This document shows positions 26,518 to 35,325 of a stretch of DNA of 64,000 nucleotides, piece by piece. Each line of letters starts with the position of its first letter. The first letter of the stretch is position 1. Source of the stretch: Polyangia bacterium (GTDB lineage: Bacteria > Myxococcota_A > Polyangia > Nannocystales > Nannocystaceae); the NCBI GenBank assembly GCA_030429545.1, contig JAUIFF010000002.1, positions 682,001 to 746,000 of the forward strand, given 5' to 3'. A program made the position numbers and the translations under genes. The notes below the pieces were generated by a model, which was given only the letters and a program-made list of their open reading frames with translations, was not told the DNA's origin and ran no database searches.

Positions 26518-27284
26518 ACTGGGGGCACCTGTGTGGGCTCACCCGTGTTGTCGGGTGGCGGCGTCCGTGGGTCAGCCGGCTGTGGTTCGAGGGCCGGAGA
26601 CACCTGTGTGGGAGCATCGGTTTTACCGGCAAGTGGTGCCAGTGGGCCAACTGGGCGCGGCGTTGGCAAGGTTGTCGGTGTGACCTCCATATCGAGTTTG
26701 GGCTGGGGTCGGCCATCACCTATCAAAAAGGCATCGAGACGCCACGCGATCTTCAAGTGGCCAACATGCCCGTGTTTCCACTGTACATGCAATAAAAATG
26801 CTTCCTGGCACGGTGCCATCGTGCGGCAGCCGTAACTTGTGTCCCACAGGGCCGTTAGCGTGGCTTTGACATTGCCACCCGGGCGCACGGCGACCGCGGT
26901 TTGTTTGGTCTCGAGCCAGGTCGCGCGTTCACTTTCTCGCGTTTGGTCGACCCGCGGCTTGACGCCAATGATCACGACCGATGGGGAACTATCCGACTCG
27001 ACCTGTGCGGGGCTGGCTTCCCAGTGGATCGTCGCGTGAAACTTGAGTGTGCATGATTTGGCCTGGTGGACAAGCGCCCGGTCGCTTGGGGCACGGGCAA
27101 CCACCGAAAGCAGCCAGGCGCTGCGGTGCTCGGGTGTCGCGGGATCAACACGTAGCTCCTCAGCGAGCAGGTTGTCGAGCGGGAGTGCCCAGTCGTGGCG
27201 CCGCGGGCTGGTGGCGACCAACGCCAAACACCCGCAACCCAGGGACATGCCCTGCAAAAATCGGCGGCGGCCAACATGGCTCAT
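26481..27284 (-). CDS. exported Tat-signal protein, unknown function
   Basis: The 267-residue protein starts GRRRFLQGMSLGCGCLALVA, a Tat-like (RRxFL) signal. The mature domain (~55-185) is beta-rich and has a cysteine pair in YGCRTMAPCQEAFLLHVQW. The last ~70 residues are a Pro/Thr/Gln/Glu-rich tail with no fold. Weak similarity in layout to the upstream gene (a C-x(3-4)-C pair before an aromatic beta strand and a final AWRLDAFL/SWVVAGSF strand) suggests distant paralogy. The start codon overlaps the upstream stop by four bases. No function is proposed. Confidence 0.7.
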   Translation of the reverse strand: MSHVGRRRFLQGMSLGCGCLALVATSPRRHDWALPLDNLLAEELRVDPATPEHRSAWLLSVVARAPSDRALVHQAKSCTLKFHATIHWEASPAQVESDSSPSVVIIGVKPRVDQTRESERATWLETKQTAVAVRPGGNVKATLTALWDTSYGCRTMAPCQEAFLLHVQWKHGHVGHLKIAWRLDAFLIGDGRPQPKLDMEVTPTTLPTPRPVGPLAPLAGKTDAPTQVSPALEPQPADPRTPPPDNTGEPTQVPPVHREQPDAAKPE

Positions 27285-27907
27285 GGCGTAGCTTCTCGCT
27301 CCGGTGCGGGGCTTGTCCGGGTTCGCTGTGTGCCCTCAAGCTCCTGAATTATCACGCGAAAGTCGGAGGGGGACAGGGCGACGGGCGTGCCACGCGGGCG
27401 CCGGCGAAACGAGCCGGCAACGACCCAACTGACGGTGAGTGGATGGTTGGTGGGTGGGTCGAATGTAGATGCATGAAACCAGGTTGAGGTGATCCGGTAA
27501 CGACGGCGGCAGTAGGATTCGTCGCACGAGGAGTCGGCCAAAAATCGGTCGTGTAGGCGCAAGCCAACCTGGCCCTGGGGCGGTAGCACAAGGTCGCGCC
27601 GCACCTGCTCGCCGGGCGCATCGAGGTGCAGGGCGAGCACCGAAGGGTCGGCGGCATCACTCGGGGCCTGCCACAGTCCGAGCCCCGCGATCGTCCACTC
27701 AAACTCCATGGCTTTGGGGTCGCGAGCCTGGCGCGAGCGGGCGGCGAGGGTATGGAGATTGACTTCGACGACCACCTCAAACGCGTTGACGGTCGGTTGC
27801 TTGGTGGCGGCGAGCAGTTGGTCGGCAAGCCAGTACGACTGCATGGGTACGGTTGATTTGGTCGCACACGCGGGTTGCAGGGCGGCGAGCAGTGGCAACG
27901 CGAGCAT
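27281..27907 (-). CDS. predicted lipoprotein coupled to the Tat-signal protein gene
   Basis: The 208-residue product begins MLALPLLAALQPAC, a short signal with a lipobox-like end (LQPAC). AGGGGG seven bases before ATG 27907 supports the start; the longer open frame upstream is not needed. The mature part is beta-rich with a cysteine pair in DSSCDESYCRRRYRITSTWFH and a C-terminal strand TVSWVVAGSFRRR. It overlaps the next gene by ATGA, so it is probably made in step with it. Family unknown. See the companion gene for the possible shared ancestry. Confidence 0.68.
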   Translation of the reverse strand: MLALPLLAALQPACATKSTVPMQSYWLADQLLAATKQPTVNAFEVVVEVNLHTLAARSRQARDPKAMEFEWTIAGLGLWQAPSDAADPSVLALHLDAPGEQVRRDLVLPPQGQVGLRLHDRFLADSSCDESYCRRRYRITSTWFHASTFDPPTNHPLTVSWVVAGSFRRRPRGTPVALSPSDFRVIIQELEGTQRTRTSPAPEREATP

Positions 27908-28265
27908 GAGTGACCCCCTACGAACGCGGGCACGCGATTGCAAAGAATATGCAGGTACATGCTGTTTGCGGAGGACCAGGACAGTATCCGTCCCGACTGC
28001 GGGGGTTGCCATCGTCTGTGCAGGATATCGCCAAATCGCGAGAAAGTCCGTGCCAAGGATCATCGACTGCGGGCCTGGGCGGGCGTGCCCACGAGCTGTA
28101 ATGCGTTGAAATAGTTTGAGATTGTTAGCGTGTGTTGCATTGGTTGTGGGATTGTGGACGGCTGCACGCGGGGCGGGCATCGAGTGGTCGATTGACCGCG
28201 GGCTGCCCACAGATCCTGGTACCCTCGCGCGAGCCCACATGGGGCGTTGACCGTGGAGGATCGAG
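27908..28265. other. divergent intergenic region
   Basis: About 360 bases between the leftward lipoprotein gene and the rightward acyl-CoA ligase gene. It contains one copy of the TGYANNTRCA dyad (27950) and the GGAGGA ribosome site of the ligase (28255-28260). I see no further gene, hairpin or clear promoter. Confidence 0.4.
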
Positions 28266-29813
28266 ATGAGTCTAAACCTGGCCCAGTTGTTGCGTTCGTC
28301 GGCAAGTGCTTTTCCCAACCGCGATGCCCTGGTGGTCGGCGAGACCCGACTCTCGTACCAAATGATCCATGGCATGGCCCAGCGGTTTGCCGGAGGCCTG
28401 CGCGAGCTTGGGGTTGCCCGTGGCGAACATGTGGCGTTGATGCTGCCCAATGTGCCCCACTTCACCATCGCCTACTTCGGCAGTCACTACGCCGGCAACC
28501 CGGTGGTACCGCTCAACGTCCTGCTGCGGGCCGACGAAATCGCCTACCACCTAGAGGACTCAGATGCCGCCTGTCTGGTGGTGTGGGAAGGGTTTTACGA
28601 GCAGGCTCGTGCGGCGTTTGACCGGGTTGCCGGGTGTCGTCAGTTGATCGTCGCCCGGGCCGATCGCACCGACCTAAGCGCACCCGAGGGCGCGCACAAC
28701 ATGACAGCGGTGCTCGGTGCAGCCAAACCCGTGACCGACCTGCCCGACACGATGCCCGACGACACCGCGGTGATCCTCTACACCTCGGGGACCACGGGGC
28801 GGCCCAAGGGGGCGGAGCTGACCCACTTTAATATGTTTTACAACGCCCAGTATGTATGTACACGGTTGTTGCCGATGCTGGGTGAGCAGCACGTCGCCCT
28901 GGCCACGCTGCCACTGTTTCACAGCTTTGGTCAAACATGTATGCACAACGCAGTGTTGATGAGTGGTGGCACCGTGGTGTTGCTCCCGCGGTTTGAGGTC
29001 GAACCCGCGTGTAAACTGATGCAGGGCTACAAGGTGACGATCTTTGCCGGTGTGCCGACGATGTACTTCGCCCTGCTCAACGACCCGGTTGTGAAAAACT
29101 ACGACCTTTCGAGCCTGCGCTATTGCGTGTCTGGTGGCGCAGCGATGCCGGTCGAGGTCATGCGAACGTTCGACAACCGCTACAACGTCAACATCCTAGA
29201 GGGCTACGGCCTGTCCGAAACCTCGCCCGTCGCCAGTTTTAACCACCTCGACCGGCCCAAAAAGTTTGGCTCGATCGGCACGCCGATTTGGGGTGTTGAG
29301 TTTGAGTTGCGCGACGAGCAGGGGGCCCGCATCGAGGAACCTGGCAAACCGGGCGAGATTTGGATCAAGGGCCACAACGTGATGAAGGGCTACTACAAGC
29401 GGCCCGAGGCCACGGCCGAGTCGATCCGCGATGGATGGTTTGCCACCGGTGACATCGCCACCCGCGACGAGGACGGATTTTACGCGATTGTCGATCGCAA
29501 AAAAGACATGATCATTCGCGGCGGTTTCAATGTATATCCACGGGAATTAGAGGAGGTCCTCTACGCCCATCCAGCCGTGGCCGAGGCCGCGGTGATCGGT
29601 GTGCCCGATGCCAAGCTCGGGGAGGAGGTCAAAGCCGTGGTCGCGCTCAAACCCGGGCAGGCCTGTACCGCCGAACAGTTGCGTGCACACTGCAAGGACA
29701 AGCTTGCAGCCTACAAGTACCCACGGCTGTACGAGATTATCCCGGAGCTGCCCAAGGGACCGACGGGCAAGATTCTCAAACGCGCGTTGCGAGAGACATC
29801 GGCGGCCTCGTAG
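28266..29813 (+). CDS. acyl-CoA synthetase/ligase (AMP-forming)
   Basis: The 515-residue enzyme is a class I adenylate-forming ligase. AVILYTSGTTGRPKGAELTH near residue 160 is the AMP-binding signature, EGYGLSETSPVASFNH near 317, the hinge DRKKDMIIRGGFNVYPRELEE near 410 and the C-terminal catalytic lysine in GPTGKILKRALRE near 505. The Arg-Gly-Gly-Phe hinge and size match medium/long-chain fatty-acyl or aryl-CoA ligases; it is clearly of a different subfamily from the one at 6.5 kb. GGAGGA six bases before ATG 28266 sets the start. It stands alone as a transcription unit. Confidence 0.95.
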   Translation: MSLNLAQLLRSSASAFPNRDALVVGETRLSYQMIHGMAQRFAGGLRELGVARGEHVALMLPNVPHFTIAYFGSHYAGNPVVPLNVLLRADEIAYHLEDSDAACLVVWEGFYEQARAAFDRVAGCRQLIVARADRTDLSAPEGAHNMTAVLGAAKPVTDLPDTMPDDTAVILYTSGTTGRPKGAELTHFNMFYNAQYVCTRLLPMLGEQHVALATLPLFHSFGQTCMHNAVLMSGGTVVLLPRFEVEPACKLMQGYKVTIFAGVPTMYFALLNDPVVKNYDLSSLRYCVSGGAAMPVEVMRTFDNRYNVNILEGYGLSETSPVASFNHLDRPKKFGSIGTPIWGVEFELRDEQGARIEEPGKPGEIWIKGHNVMKGYYKRPEATAESIRDGWFATGDIATRDEDGFYAIVDRKKDMIIRGGFNVYPRELEEVLYAHPAVAEAAVIGVPDAKLGEEVKAVVALKPGQACTAEQLRAHCKDKLAAYKYPRLYEIIPELPKGPTGKILKRALRETSAAS

Positions 29814-29820
29814 GTCCTGA

Positions 29821-29850
29821 CCTACCTGCCTGCCTGCCTACCTGCCTGCC
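29821..29850. repeat. CCTR tetranucleotide repeat
   Basis: Seven and a half copies of CCTG or CCTA run without a break, seven bases after the acyl-CoA ligase stop. It is intergenic, and no start codon is close enough for it to act as a phase switch. Simple-sequence tracts like this mutate fast, so copy number may differ between strains. Confidence 0.85.
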
Positions 29851-30057
29851 GCATCGAGATGTTCGCACGCGCGCAGGCTCTGGTTTGCGACCAGGTTTTT
29901 ACTTGGCCGCTTCGGTCCGGCACGAGGCCATCTTTCGTGTTTTCGCCGCGTTTACGAGGATCGTCCTTGTAATTGACCTTGGTCCTCCATTCTTGAGTTC
30001 GAGCCAAGCGCAAAGCGACCGACAAACCCGGCTTTGCCAACCCTGGAGAACCCCCCG

Positions 30058-31110
30058 ATGAAACGCCTGTTGTTGACCCTGTGTGTCCCCCTGTGCCTCT
30101 CGTTTGCCGGCTGCGACAGCGAGCCCGAAGCTGAGCTCGAATTGTCCGGCCCCGAAATCGCCGAGGTCGAGCATCCTAAAAAGAACCCTTCCGAAAAGTT
30201 GTGCGCCGTTGTCTCGTGCAGCGACGAGCAAAAAACCGAGATTGCGAATCTATTTGAGCAACACAAGCCGCCCGCCAAGCGCCCGCACGGTGAGCGCCCA
30301 GACCTCTCGGCCGCCAATGCTGCCCTCGCCGATGCCTTTGCCTCGACAAGTTTCACAAGCGATGCCCTCGCCGCCCACCGCACGGCGATGAAGCAGGCCC
30401 ACGAGCAGATGCGTGGCGAGCACAAGGGCAAACGCGGCGAGGTCTTGCTAGCACTTCACGGCTTGCTGAGCCCCGAGCAACGCGGGCTGTTGGCCGACAA
30501 GTTTGCCGAGAAGGGTCCCGGTTTTCTCCACGGAAAACACGGCAAGCATGGCAAACGTGGGAAGCACGGCAAACGCGGCAAGCACGGCAAGCACGGCAAG
30601 CACCATGGTGAGCACAAGGCCGACATGGAAGCGGGCCACAAGGCCGACGGCGATCGCAAGATGAAGCGCGAGCACAAGTTCGGCATGCGCCGGTTGTGCA
30701 AGCTGGTCGACTGCACCGATGCCCAACGCGAGCAGCTCAAGAGCTTTGCGCCAAGCGAGGAGGCCAAGGCCGATTGGCAACAGGCCAAAGCCGACCGGAA
30801 ACAGGCCAAGCAGGCCGCCCACAAAGCCTTCGCAGATGCATTCCGCGGTGATGGGTTTTCCCAGCAAGACATCGACAAGTTGCACGACCTACACCGGGCA
30901 ATGAAAGAAAACCACGGCCAGCGGATGGATCAGAAGATCGTTGCAGTCCATGGATTGCTGACTCCCGAGCAGCGCACGGTCATCGCCGGCAAGATCCGCG
31001 AGCACGGGCCACGGGCGCTGATGGGCAAAAAGCACGGCAAGCGCGGCAAGCATCACAAACGCCACGGCAAGGGCGAGAACCAACCTGAAGCGGAGGCTGC
31101 CAACGAATAG
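30058..31110 (+). CDS. lipoprotein with duplicated Spy/CpxP-like domain and His/Lys/Gly-rich linker
   Basis: The 350-residue product begins MKRLLLTLCVPLCLSFAGC, a lipoprotein signal. Two homologous domains follow: the first (~40-155) has LCAVVSCSDEQK and LHGLLSPEQRGLLADKF; the second (~215-325) has LCKLVDCTDAQR and VHGLLTPEQRTVIAGKI. The LxPEQR motifs resemble the LTxxQ motifs of Spy/CpxP/CnrX proteins, which sense metals or act as periplasmic chaperones. Between them lies a run of HGK/RGK units (about residues 160-185), and a second HGK-rich stretch is near the end; both are strongly basic and could bind metals or polyanions. GGAG ten bases before ATG 30058 sets the start. It is ended by a perfect terminator. 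Confidence 0.87.
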   Translation: MKRLLLTLCVPLCLSFAGCDSEPEAELELSGPEIAEVEHPKKNPSEKLCAVVSCSDEQKTEIANLFEQHKPPAKRPHGERPDLSAANAALADAFASTSFTSDALAAHRTAMKQAHEQMRGEHKGKRGEVLLALHGLLSPEQRGLLADKFAEKGPGFLHGKHGKHGKRGKHGKRGKHGKHGKHHGEHKADMEAGHKADGDRKMKREHKFGMRRLCKLVDCTDAQREQLKSFAPSEEAKADWQQAKADRKQAKQAAHKAFADAFRGDGFSQQDIDKLHDLHRAMKENHGQRMDQKIVAVHGLLTPEQRTVIAGKIREHGPRALMGKKHGKRGKHHKRHGKGENQPEAEAANE

Positions 31111-31132
31111 TCGAAAGTCGAGTCGAGTCGTC

Positions 31133-31161
31133 AAAGCCGGTGCATATGCACCGGCTTTTTT
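31133..31161. terminator. bidirectional terminator with a TGCATATGCA centre
   Basis: AAAGCCGGTGCA and TGCACCGGCTTT form a near-perfect palindrome around TA, followed by a T-run on the plus strand; the mirrored A-run is short. It sits between convergent genes. The middle ten bases are an exact copy of the dispersed TGYANNTRCA dyad. Confidence 0.9.
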
Positions 31162-31167
31162 GTATAG

Positions 31168-31932
31168 TTAATGCGAACGGTCCGCACGGGCAGCATTCGC
31201 CTTGATCGCCGCCGCCAAGAACCCGGCTACACCGTCGCCATAGCGGTTGAGATTTGTTTCAAACCGCGAATCACCGGTGTACATTTCGGCGAGTTTTGTG
31301 TGCATCGCGTGGCTACAGGGGTAGTAATAGCGATCAATGTGCAGTCGCAGTTGTTCGGCGAGGTCCATGGCAGAAGGTGCATTCGCCCGCTCGGAGCGGG
31401 CCAAGACGGCCGCGAGTTGCTGCATCAGATCATCGTGCTCGTGCTTGATCCGTTGCCAATCGCTTTGTGAGTAGTTTTGAGTGCGGCGGGCCGACTCGCG
31501 GTAGGCCTCGGTCTCGCCCCACCGCTGCTTGACTTCGTGTTCGTAGGCCGCCGGGTCAAAACCGGCGAATATCTGTTTGGTGTCCATGGCTGCGTTTCCT
31601 TGGAGGGTGGCAAGCGCGGCATCGACCGCGCGGAGAATGGTTTGTGTGTGCGCGACCCGGGCAGCGAGTTGCCGGCGTTGCTGCACCAGCGCAGCCCGGC
31701 GGTCAAACCCGGGGTCGTGGACAATCTGTTTGATTTGCTCGAGGGCAAACCCAAGCTCGCGGTAAATCAGGATCTGTTGTAGGAGCAACAGATCGCTGTC
31801 TGTATACGCGCGATAACCTGCCGGTGTCCGGGCCGGCGACAGCAGGCCAATAGCATCGTAATGGTGCAGGGTACGAACGGTTAGCCCGGTTACCCGGGCG
31901 ACCTCACGCACGCGATAGGTCTTGGGTGCCAC
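31168..31932 (-). CDS. MerR-family regulator with TipA-type ligand domain
   Basis: The 254-residue protein has the MerR helix-turn-helix at the N-terminus (YRVREVARVTGLTVRTLHHYDAIGLL, residues 6-31), the wing (TPAGYRAYTDSDLLLL) and a dimerisation coil to about residue 115. The C-terminal ~140 residues match the TipAS/antibiotic-recognition form: YEHEVKQRWGETEAYRES, MDLAEQLRLHIDRYYYPC and AEMYTGDSRFETNLNRY. TipAS-like proteins bind thiopeptides or other drugs and activate export or redox genes. The start is GTG 31932. Its target promoter is not evident from the neighbouring sequence. Confidence 0.93.
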   Translation of the reverse strand: MAPKTYRVREVARVTGLTVRTLHHYDAIGLLSPARTPAGYRAYTDSDLLLLQQILIYRELGFALEQIKQIVHDPGFDRRAALVQQRRQLAARVAHTQTILRAVDAALATLQGNAAMDTKQIFAGFDPAAYEHEVKQRWGETEAYRESARRTQNYSQSDWQRIKHEHDDLMQQLAAVLARSERANAPSAMDLAEQLRLHIDRYYYPCSHAMHTKLAEMYTGDSRFETNLNRYGDGVAGFLAAAIKANAARADRSH

Positions 31933-32010
31933 ACAGCTAGGCTACGGCCTGACGTAGCGTGAGGGTCAAGTGGCTGCTGCAAATAAAATCGAGGCCGACC
32001 TTTTTGTCGA

Positions 32011-35000
32011 TCAGATGTGGGCGAAACCGAGGGCGAGCAGGCGGTAGTAGGCCGTTGTCAGCATGGCACGCGGGCACACCTCGGCGGCGATCAACCGTGG
32101 CACGACTTCGGCCAGGATCATCGCCGTGGCAAAAAATCCGTCCTGTGGCGATTCGCCGGCGAGGGCCTCGGCGACGATCCGGTTGCGACGTCCGAGTTCG
32201 ATGGTCCACAGGCCGCCGCTGTCGGGACCTTCCATCGAGCGGACCAGCGACCACGAAAGCAGCGCAGTCTCGAGGCGGATCGGCATCATCAATGTCTGGC
32301 GCAGCAGGCCCAACAGGCGCGGTCGCGGGTCCCGGGGCAGGCGCAACAGCGGGTGCTTATTGAGTGTATGTGCAAGATGTGTGGTGCGCGGAGGCGTCGG
32401 GCTTTGCGCGGGCAAGATATCGGCAATCAGCTCGGCCTCGCCGCGTTGGGCAGCGGCGTAGCATCGACCCAAAAAGCTGACAACAGCCCGATGTTCGGCC
32501 GAACCGGGCTCATATAACAACTGGCTGTCGAGGGCGACACGCACGACCCCCCGGGACAGGTCAAACACCCGCTGGCCGATCGCCCGAATGTTGCGCATAC
32601 CGTGTTTGGTGAGCCACAGGCGCCCGCCGATACAGTCGAGGGGATGTTGTAGGCGCAAGTTGTCGATATGCAGGCCATTGCTCCACAGGGCGATCTCGGC
32701 GGGCTTGAGGTCGACATCGATCCGCAGGGCACCGGCCGCCATTTCGTCGGCGAGGGGAAAGCTGACCAGCGGGGCGGGACTGCGTCCGCGCCGACGTAGG
32801 ACCGGGTCGAGGGCTGGGGTCTCGGCCGTTTTGCCGGGGCGGCTGGCAGCGATTCCGGCGAGTGGAAACCCAAAGTGTGTATATAAAATATTGGCTTCGC
32901 CAAGCGTGACTTCGAGAACCTGGTAGGCGAGCTCCCGCGAGACCGCCCCCTCGGGCACCAGCGGTGTGCGTTCGCGTTCGGCCAGCAGTTGGCTCAGGGA
33001 AACCAACCGCGAAGGTTGCAGCGCACGCGGGTCGTAGCGGGAAAACAACGGGACGTGCTCGAGCTCAAAGGTCGGCTCTCCCAGGGCACTTGCGACCAAC
33101 AGGTGCCCGAGCAAGACCCGACGCGCCCAGGCCTCGTGGGTTTGTTCGCTCAGGTTTTTACAGGTGCCGGCGGGCCGCAAAAGGTGGGTTTGTTGGTCGA
33201 CCGGAAGCGGGCGCAAGTAGGCCTGGGGCTCGGCGGTTTTCGGCCACAAACCCGAGCCGAGCAGGCGGGCGAGCAGGCTTTTGCCCCGGTCGTTGAGGTG
33301 CCAGGGGTGGGTTTCGTGGGTCGCAACCCGGGTCTGGGCGGGCTCGGACGACCACAGGCCACCGTGGCGACTGGCATAGGTGAGGGCGTCGGCAATGGTC
33401 TTTGGGTAAAAGCTGCTGGTGCGCGCCCCGAGCCTGGCCGCGCCGACCTCGAGTTGAAGCAACGGACTGGGTCGCCAGGTGAGCTGCAACTGTGGTTGGG
33501 TCGACGACACCTCCACGCTAAACCGCAGCCCAATGGTCCAGGGGTCGAGCGCAGCTTCGCGGTCGCGCACCAGCGGGATGGCCCGCGGATCGGCGGTGGT
33601 AAATGCAGCTGCAAGTAACTGTTCGAGATGTTCGTGGGCCGCCCGCGACAACCGCTCGAACAACGCGTGGGTGAGGTCGGTTTGTTGGCGAAGGGCCTGC
33701 AGGTCGACATCGGATTCGTTGGCCCCCTTGCCGGTGAGGTAGCCGACGAGTGTCACCCCGGCCAGGACGCTCGGGTGGTCGCGCAGGTGGGCAACCCGGC
33801 GTCCGTGGGCGACCAACAGGATAAGCCCGGCGACATCGGTCGGGGTGCGGTGGAGGTAGGCCTGCAGTTCGAGGTCGGCCGACTGGCCCCCGGGCAACTT
33901 GTAGGTCGAAAGGTCGGGGGCCAGCGGGATGTTTTGGGGCGGCAGTGAACGGGCCGCGAGGTTTTGCAGATCGACCCGTTCAAACTGCGGCTTGCCGCCG
34001 AGTGCCCGCAGCGGAACCGTATGTAATCCCGGCAACGCCCGATGCAGGAGTTCCCGCTCCGAGGGCCACAGGCAGTAGACTCGGGCTCGGAGGTCACGGG
34101 GCACATTACGTTGTTGGTACGGCCACACAAACAACAGGTCCTGGCCGCGCCGCATCCGGCGTTTGAGGGTGTCGATCGGGACAGGTCGGCCGGAGGCCGT
34201 GGGCACGCTTTGGAGCTCAGTTGGCCAGTGCACGCCGCTGAGGTCGTCGCCAAACAAATGGGCATGGGCATCCAAAATCCACGCGATCAGGAGGTCGTAG
34301 GCACCATCGCGTACGACATCGCGAAGATCGGCAGTCAGCCGCAGCGAGGCACACTCGACCTCGCCAAAAAACATGGTCGCCGGTTGCCCGCTCGCGGCCG
34401 CGGCTTGGGCCAGGCTGAGCACCCGCACCCGGTCGCGGACGAGCCACAACTCACCGCTGTCCTCGGCCCGTTGCCCCACATACCAAGTTGCATGTGCACC
34501 GAGTGTGATGGCCGGCTCGGGCATGTTGCCGGCGAGCGATAGCCCGGCGCCCAGGGATTGCCCGCGGGCCATGCCGACAACGGAACGCTGCCACAGATCT
34601 TGTAGGTGGTCGCTGACACTGGGCTGTAGCGAGATCCATTTGGCAAACCGTTTGCCGAACGTCGGCTTGGGAGACCAGATCCGCAGGTAAAACTGACCGC
34701 CGGGACTACGCGCAGATGTGCCACACTCGCGATAGGGGTCCTGGCCTTCGGGGGTTGATTCGCGGCGTTCAAACCGGACGCCAGCGCCAGCGGTACACAG
34801 CTCGAGGGCCCGCATGGAGCCCGCAAGCCCAGAGTTGACGGCGGTGGCCAGCAGCATTCGCACCCGGTCCAGTGGCGTGTGCGGCGGGGCGTTGACCGGC
34901 GGAGCGTCGGGATTTTCGAGGGCAAACTGCAGGATGCCGCGCAGCTCTAAGCTGGCGAGACCAACCTGTTTGCGCCCACTGGCATCGGTGCGGGCCGGCA

Positions 35001-35280
35001 CGCGAAACCGCAGCTCGGTGAGTTGCTCGCGCCCGGCATCACGCGTGTGTACATACACGGTTGCCGCGTCTGACAAAATGTTGGCCGCTCGCAACAACGA
35101 CAGCGTCCAGTACCAGGGGTCGGGCGGGGGAATGCTGCGCAGCTGCAACAGCGCCTGGGTGCGTGCGACCGTAAACGAACGTTTTTGTTCGCTCGCGTGG
35201 TTGTCGGCGAGGCGCAGGCTCGACAGGGCTGCGGCGATCGCCGGGTGGTGGGCCACCGTTTGCACCGGGGGATTGTCCAA
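32011..35280 (-). CDS. very large orphan protein
   Basis: About 1,090 residues with no signal peptide, membrane segment or low-complexity linker. It is Leu/Arg/Pro-rich and globular throughout. Landmarks include DRVRMLLATAVNSGLAGSMRALEL near residue 140, GAHATWYVGQRAEDSGELWLV near 265, LQAYLHRTPTDVAGLILLVAHGRRV near 475, KSLLARLLGSGLWP near 650, VDLKPAEIALWSNGLHIDNL near 870 and a helical C-terminus. I recognise no family; a weak resemblance of the first part to GHKL-type ATPases is not convincing. The frame opens to 35484, but that part is antisense to the thioredoxin-fold gene; TTG 35280 or GTG 35265 keeps the two apart. The start is uncertain. Confidence 0.7.
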   Translation of the reverse strand: MDNPPVQTVAHHPAIAAALSSLRLADNHASEQKRSFTVARTQALLQLRSIPPPDPWYWTLSLLRAANILSDAATVYVHTRDAGREQLTELRFRVPARTDASGRKQVGLASLELRGILQFALENPDAPPVNAPPHTPLDRVRMLLATAVNSGLAGSMRALELCTAGAGVRFERRESTPEGQDPYRECGTSARSPGGQFYLRIWSPKPTFGKRFAKWISLQPSVSDHLQDLWQRSVVGMARGQSLGAGLSLAGNMPEPAITLGAHATWYVGQRAEDSGELWLVRDRVRVLSLAQAAAASGQPATMFFGEVECASLRLTADLRDVVRDGAYDLLIAWILDAHAHLFGDDLSGVHWPTELQSVPTASGRPVPIDTLKRRMRRGQDLLFVWPYQQRNVPRDLRARVYCLWPSERELLHRALPGLHTVPLRALGGKPQFERVDLQNLAARSLPPQNIPLAPDLSTYKLPGGQSADLELQAYLHRTPTDVAGLILLVAHGRRVAHLRDHPSVLAGVTLVGYLTGKGANESDVDLQALRQQTDLTHALFERLSRAAHEHLEQLLAAAFTTADPRAIPLVRDREAALDPWTIGLRFSVEVSSTQPQLQLTWRPSPLLQLEVGAARLGARTSSFYPKTIADALTYASRHGGLWSSEPAQTRVATHETHPWHLNDRGKSLLARLLGSGLWPKTAEPQAYLRPLPVDQQTHLLRPAGTCKNLSEQTHEAWARRVLLGHLLVASALGEPTFELEHVPLFSRYDPRALQPSRLVSLSQLLAERERTPLVPEGAVSRELAYQVLEVTLGEANILYTHFGFPLAGIAASRPGKTAETPALDPVLRRRGRSPAPLVSFPLADEMAAGALRIDVDLKPAEIALWSNGLHIDNLRLQHPLDCIGGRLWLTKHGMRNIRAIGQRVFDLSRGVVRVALDSQLLYEPGSAEHRAVVSFLGRCYAAAQRGEAELIADILPAQSPTPPRTTHLAHTLNKHPLLRLPRDPRPRLLGLLRQTLMMPIRLETALLSWSLVRSMEGPDSGGLWTIELGRRNRIVAEALAGESPQDGFFATAMILAEVVPRLIAAEVCPRAMLTTAYYRLLALGFAHI

Positions 35281-35325
35281 AAAACTCGCGCGTCGGTCTG
35301 CGATTTTTGGCGGTATCCTCGGCAG

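Noticed and set aside
29821..29850. Phase-variable CCTR tract
   Set aside because: The tract is intergenic and not near a start codon or promoter element that it could switch; kept only as a simple repeat.
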